Shown one piece after another: positions 6,437 to 7,647 of a stretch of 7,647 nucleotides of DNA (positions are counted from its first letter, which is position 1; every line of letters begins with the position of its first letter). Position numbers and translations under genes: made by a program. A model generated the notes under the pieces. The model searched no databases, had not been told where the DNA came from, and saw nothing but the letters and a program-made list of their open reading frames with translations. This stretch comes from Victivallales bacterium (lineage in GTDB: Bacteria; Verrucomicrobiota; Lentisphaeria; Oligosphaerales; Lenti-02), in contig JABGQJ010000368.1 in the NCBI GenBank assembly GCA_018648945.1, positions 1 through 7,647 on the forward strand, written 5' to 3'.

Positions 6437-7447
6437 TCATGATCCGCCAAGAGGGATGACTAGGTTCCAGCTCTTGTCGCAGTTCCGGAAGCCGCCGGGA
6501 CCGTCGCCGGTGGCGGCGAAGAGGTGGGTGGGAACGCCGTCTTGAATGAGGAGCTGGGGGCGCTCAACGCAGCCCTGGTTGGTGACTGTGCCATTGTCCC
6601 AGTGGATCGTGCGGGAATACGCCTTGGGGGGCTCGCAGAGGGTCCAGGCGATGCCGTCGGCGCTGTGGGCGTGGATGCCCGCATGGACCTCGCCGCAGAT
6701 GCCGCCGTGGATGTCCTTGGCGATCAGTTCGTAGTGCTCGCCATTGTGCCAGACGTAGGGATCCTCGACGAATTCGTCGCCGGAGAAGGTGAGTACGGGC
6801 TCGTCGCTGAGCCGTTCGAAGGGGGCACCGAGGGTGGCGGCGCAGGTGCAGCCAAGGCGCAGGCCCTTGGGGGTATTCGAGCGGTAGTAGAGGAGGATGC
6901 TGCCATCGGGGCGCACGCAGGGCGCGGGGTTGGTGACGATGGAGCCATCCCATTTGCCGGGCCGGACGTCGAGGCAGGGCGCAGCGGGCCGCTGCCAGGG
7001 GCCCCAGACGGAATCGGCCACGGCATAGCCGATGCGGATGGTCTGGTAGCACTGATTGGGGACGCGGGTGGTCTTGTCCAGCAGTTCCTGTTCGCTGGGG
7101 CGTGGCTCGGGATAGGTGGCTCCGATATAGAAGAGGAGGTACTGGTCGCCATAGCGGTGGATGGTGGGGTTGTGGGTCATCCTCCCATCCCAGAAGTCCG
7201 GCCCACGGTCGGGGAGAACGACGCTCTGGAACTGGTAGGGACCCTCGGGCGTGTCGGCAACAGCGTGGACCACTTCGGAAGCGACCTTGTAGCCATCAAA
7301 GAAGGGCAGGTGCTTGGGCCAGCGTGCCGCGAACATGTGGTAGCGGTCATCCTCGCCTTGGATCACGGAACCACACCAGACCCAGTAGTCGTCCATATGG
7401 AAACCACCGTTCACGGGTGCGGGCAGGATACGGTCAATGAATGCCAT
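6437..7447 (-). CDS. Glycoside hydrolase-like protein, five-bladed beta-propeller (GH43-like)
   Basis: The 336-residue product has the repeating sequence pattern of five-bladed beta-propeller glycosidases, in which each blade has a similar entry strand: MDDYWVWCGSVIQGEDDRYHM (partial, from 18), WDGRMTHNPTI (86-96), KWDGSIVTNPAP (165-176), FVEDPYVWHNGEHYELIA (226-243) and CVERPQLLIQDG (293-304). By analogy with GH43-type enzymes, candidate catalytic acids are Asp19 or Asp20, Asp229 and Glu295. This is inference. The family, linkage and substrate cannot be assigned; GH117-like or related uncharacterised families are alternatives. No signal peptide is visible, so it may act in the cytoplasm on imported sugars. 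It has ten cysteines, many for such a protein. The ATG at 7447 has GGAG at 7455-7458 with 7-base spacing. The frame stays open further upstream to the window edge, but that extension is Pro/Cys-rich and unlike the family. Confidence 0.85.
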   Translation of the reverse strand: MAFIDRILPAPVNGGFHMDDYWVWCGSVIQGEDDRYHMFAARWPKHLPFFDGYKVASEVVHAVADTPEGPYQFQSVVLPDRGPDFWDGRMTHNPTIHRYGDQYLLFYIGATYPEPRPSEQELLDKTTRVPNQCYQTIRIGYAVADSVWGPWQRPAAPCLDVRPGKWDGSIVTNPAPCVRPDGSILLYYRSNTPKGLRLGCTCAATLGAPFERLSDEPVLTFSGDEFVEDPYVWHNGEHYELIAKDIHGGICGEVHAGIHAHSADGIAWTLCEPPKAYSRTIHWDNGTVTNQGCVERPQLLIQDGVPTHLFAATGDGPGGFRNCDKSWNLVIPLGGS

Positions 7448-7595
7448 GGCAGCTCTCCGGCGGCTGTGTTCTGGGGGTGGGGTGCCGTTACTATCCCGAC
7501 AACATGTCTGATGGCAAGGTGCCGGTGGGGGAATCGGTGTGGCGACGCCAGGGATCGGCCAGGCCATCGGCACGGTCCCGTTCGGGCCTTCTCCG
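7448..7595. other. Intergenic leader upstream of the glycosidase gene
   Basis: These 148 bases precede the glycosidase start on the minus strand. They hold its ribosome binding site (7455-7458) and a promoter-like pair (7490-7517). A C-rich stretch on the minus strand (about 7471-7482) lies between the -10-like box and the start. I see no other gene here. Confidence 0.5.
7490..7517 (-). promoter_or_regulatory. Candidate sigma-70-type promoter for the glycosidase gene
   Basis: On the minus strand, TTGCCA (7517-7512) and GATAGT (7495-7490) are separated by 16 bases. They match the -35 and -10 consensus at 5 of 6 and 4 of 6 positions. The -10 box ends 42 bases before the ATG at 7447. An ACATGT palindrome sits in the spacer (7503-7508). 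The placement is plausible, but a single hexamer pair can arise by chance. Confidence 0.35.
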
Positions 7596-7647
7596 CTACG
7601 AGAACTCCCGCACGAGCTCCCGCACATGTGGGTCGGACATGCCATAG
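7596..7647 (-). CDS. Possible C-terminus of an upstream gene, cut by right window edge
   Basis: One minus-strand frame enters from the right edge and reads YGMSDPHVRELVREFS before a TAG at 7598-7596. The 16 residues look like an ordinary soluble protein C-terminus ending in an amphipathic helix, and 13 of the 16 codons end in G or C as in the neighbouring genes. The tail is too short to name a family. It would lie 148 bases upstream of the glycosidase on the same strand. A competing frame that runs into the glycosidase gene is open too but looks non-coding. Sequence beyond the edge would settle it. Confidence 0.35.
   Translation of the reverse strand, partial: YGMSDPHVRELVREFS

Noticed and set aside
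7448..7645. 66-residue N-terminal extension of the glycosidase frame to the window edge
   Set aside because: It is Pro/Cys/Gly-rich without a signal peptide, while ATG 7447 has a well-placed GGAG and begins just before the conserved propeller sequence.

Overview
This 7.6 kb window is GC-rich bacterial DNA with tightly packed genes on both strands. It holds five well-supported protein genes, one of them cut by the left edge, and a possible gene tail at the right edge. I see no rRNA, tRNA, CRISPR array, transposase, integrase or long repeat. Codon choice strongly favours G or C in third positions, so most genes throw long antisense shadow frames. Three starts appear to be TTG or GTG. The gene mix (S1-type ribosomal protein, type I mannose-6-phosphate isomerase, sigma-70 factor, phenylacetate-CoA ligase, DUF4846 protein, five-bladed beta-propeller glycosidase) would suit a member of the PVC group (Lentisphaerota, Planctomycetota or similar) or a related uncultured phylum. 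That placement is inference from gene content, not from a marker gene.

Layout. On the minus strand, reading right to left from about 2614, come manA and then, 41 bases downstream, an S1-domain gene that runs off the left edge. These two probably share a transcript. A divergent region of about 230 bases (2615-2841) separates them from three plus-strand genes: a sigma-70 family factor (2842-4125, TTG start chosen on its ribosome binding site), phenylacetate-CoA ligase (4190-5497), and a DUF4846 protein with a likely export signal (5508-6365), whose ribosome binding site touches the ligase stop codon. A 71-base convergent gap follows. A minus-strand glycoside hydrolase-like gene (6437-7447) then has its own promoter-like and ribosome binding sequences upstream. 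The last 52 bases may carry the C-terminus of another minus-strand gene.

How the genes work together. No single pathway links the whole window. manA (hexose phosphate metabolism) and the glycosidase both concern sugars but are far apart and separately transcribed. The sigma factor could drive its own downstream genes, but nothing in the sequence shows this. The ligase would activate an aryl acid to its CoA thioester, and its close coupling to a DUF4846 gene is the least expected association. I found no clear defence, mobile or biosynthetic system, and the findings below are modest.
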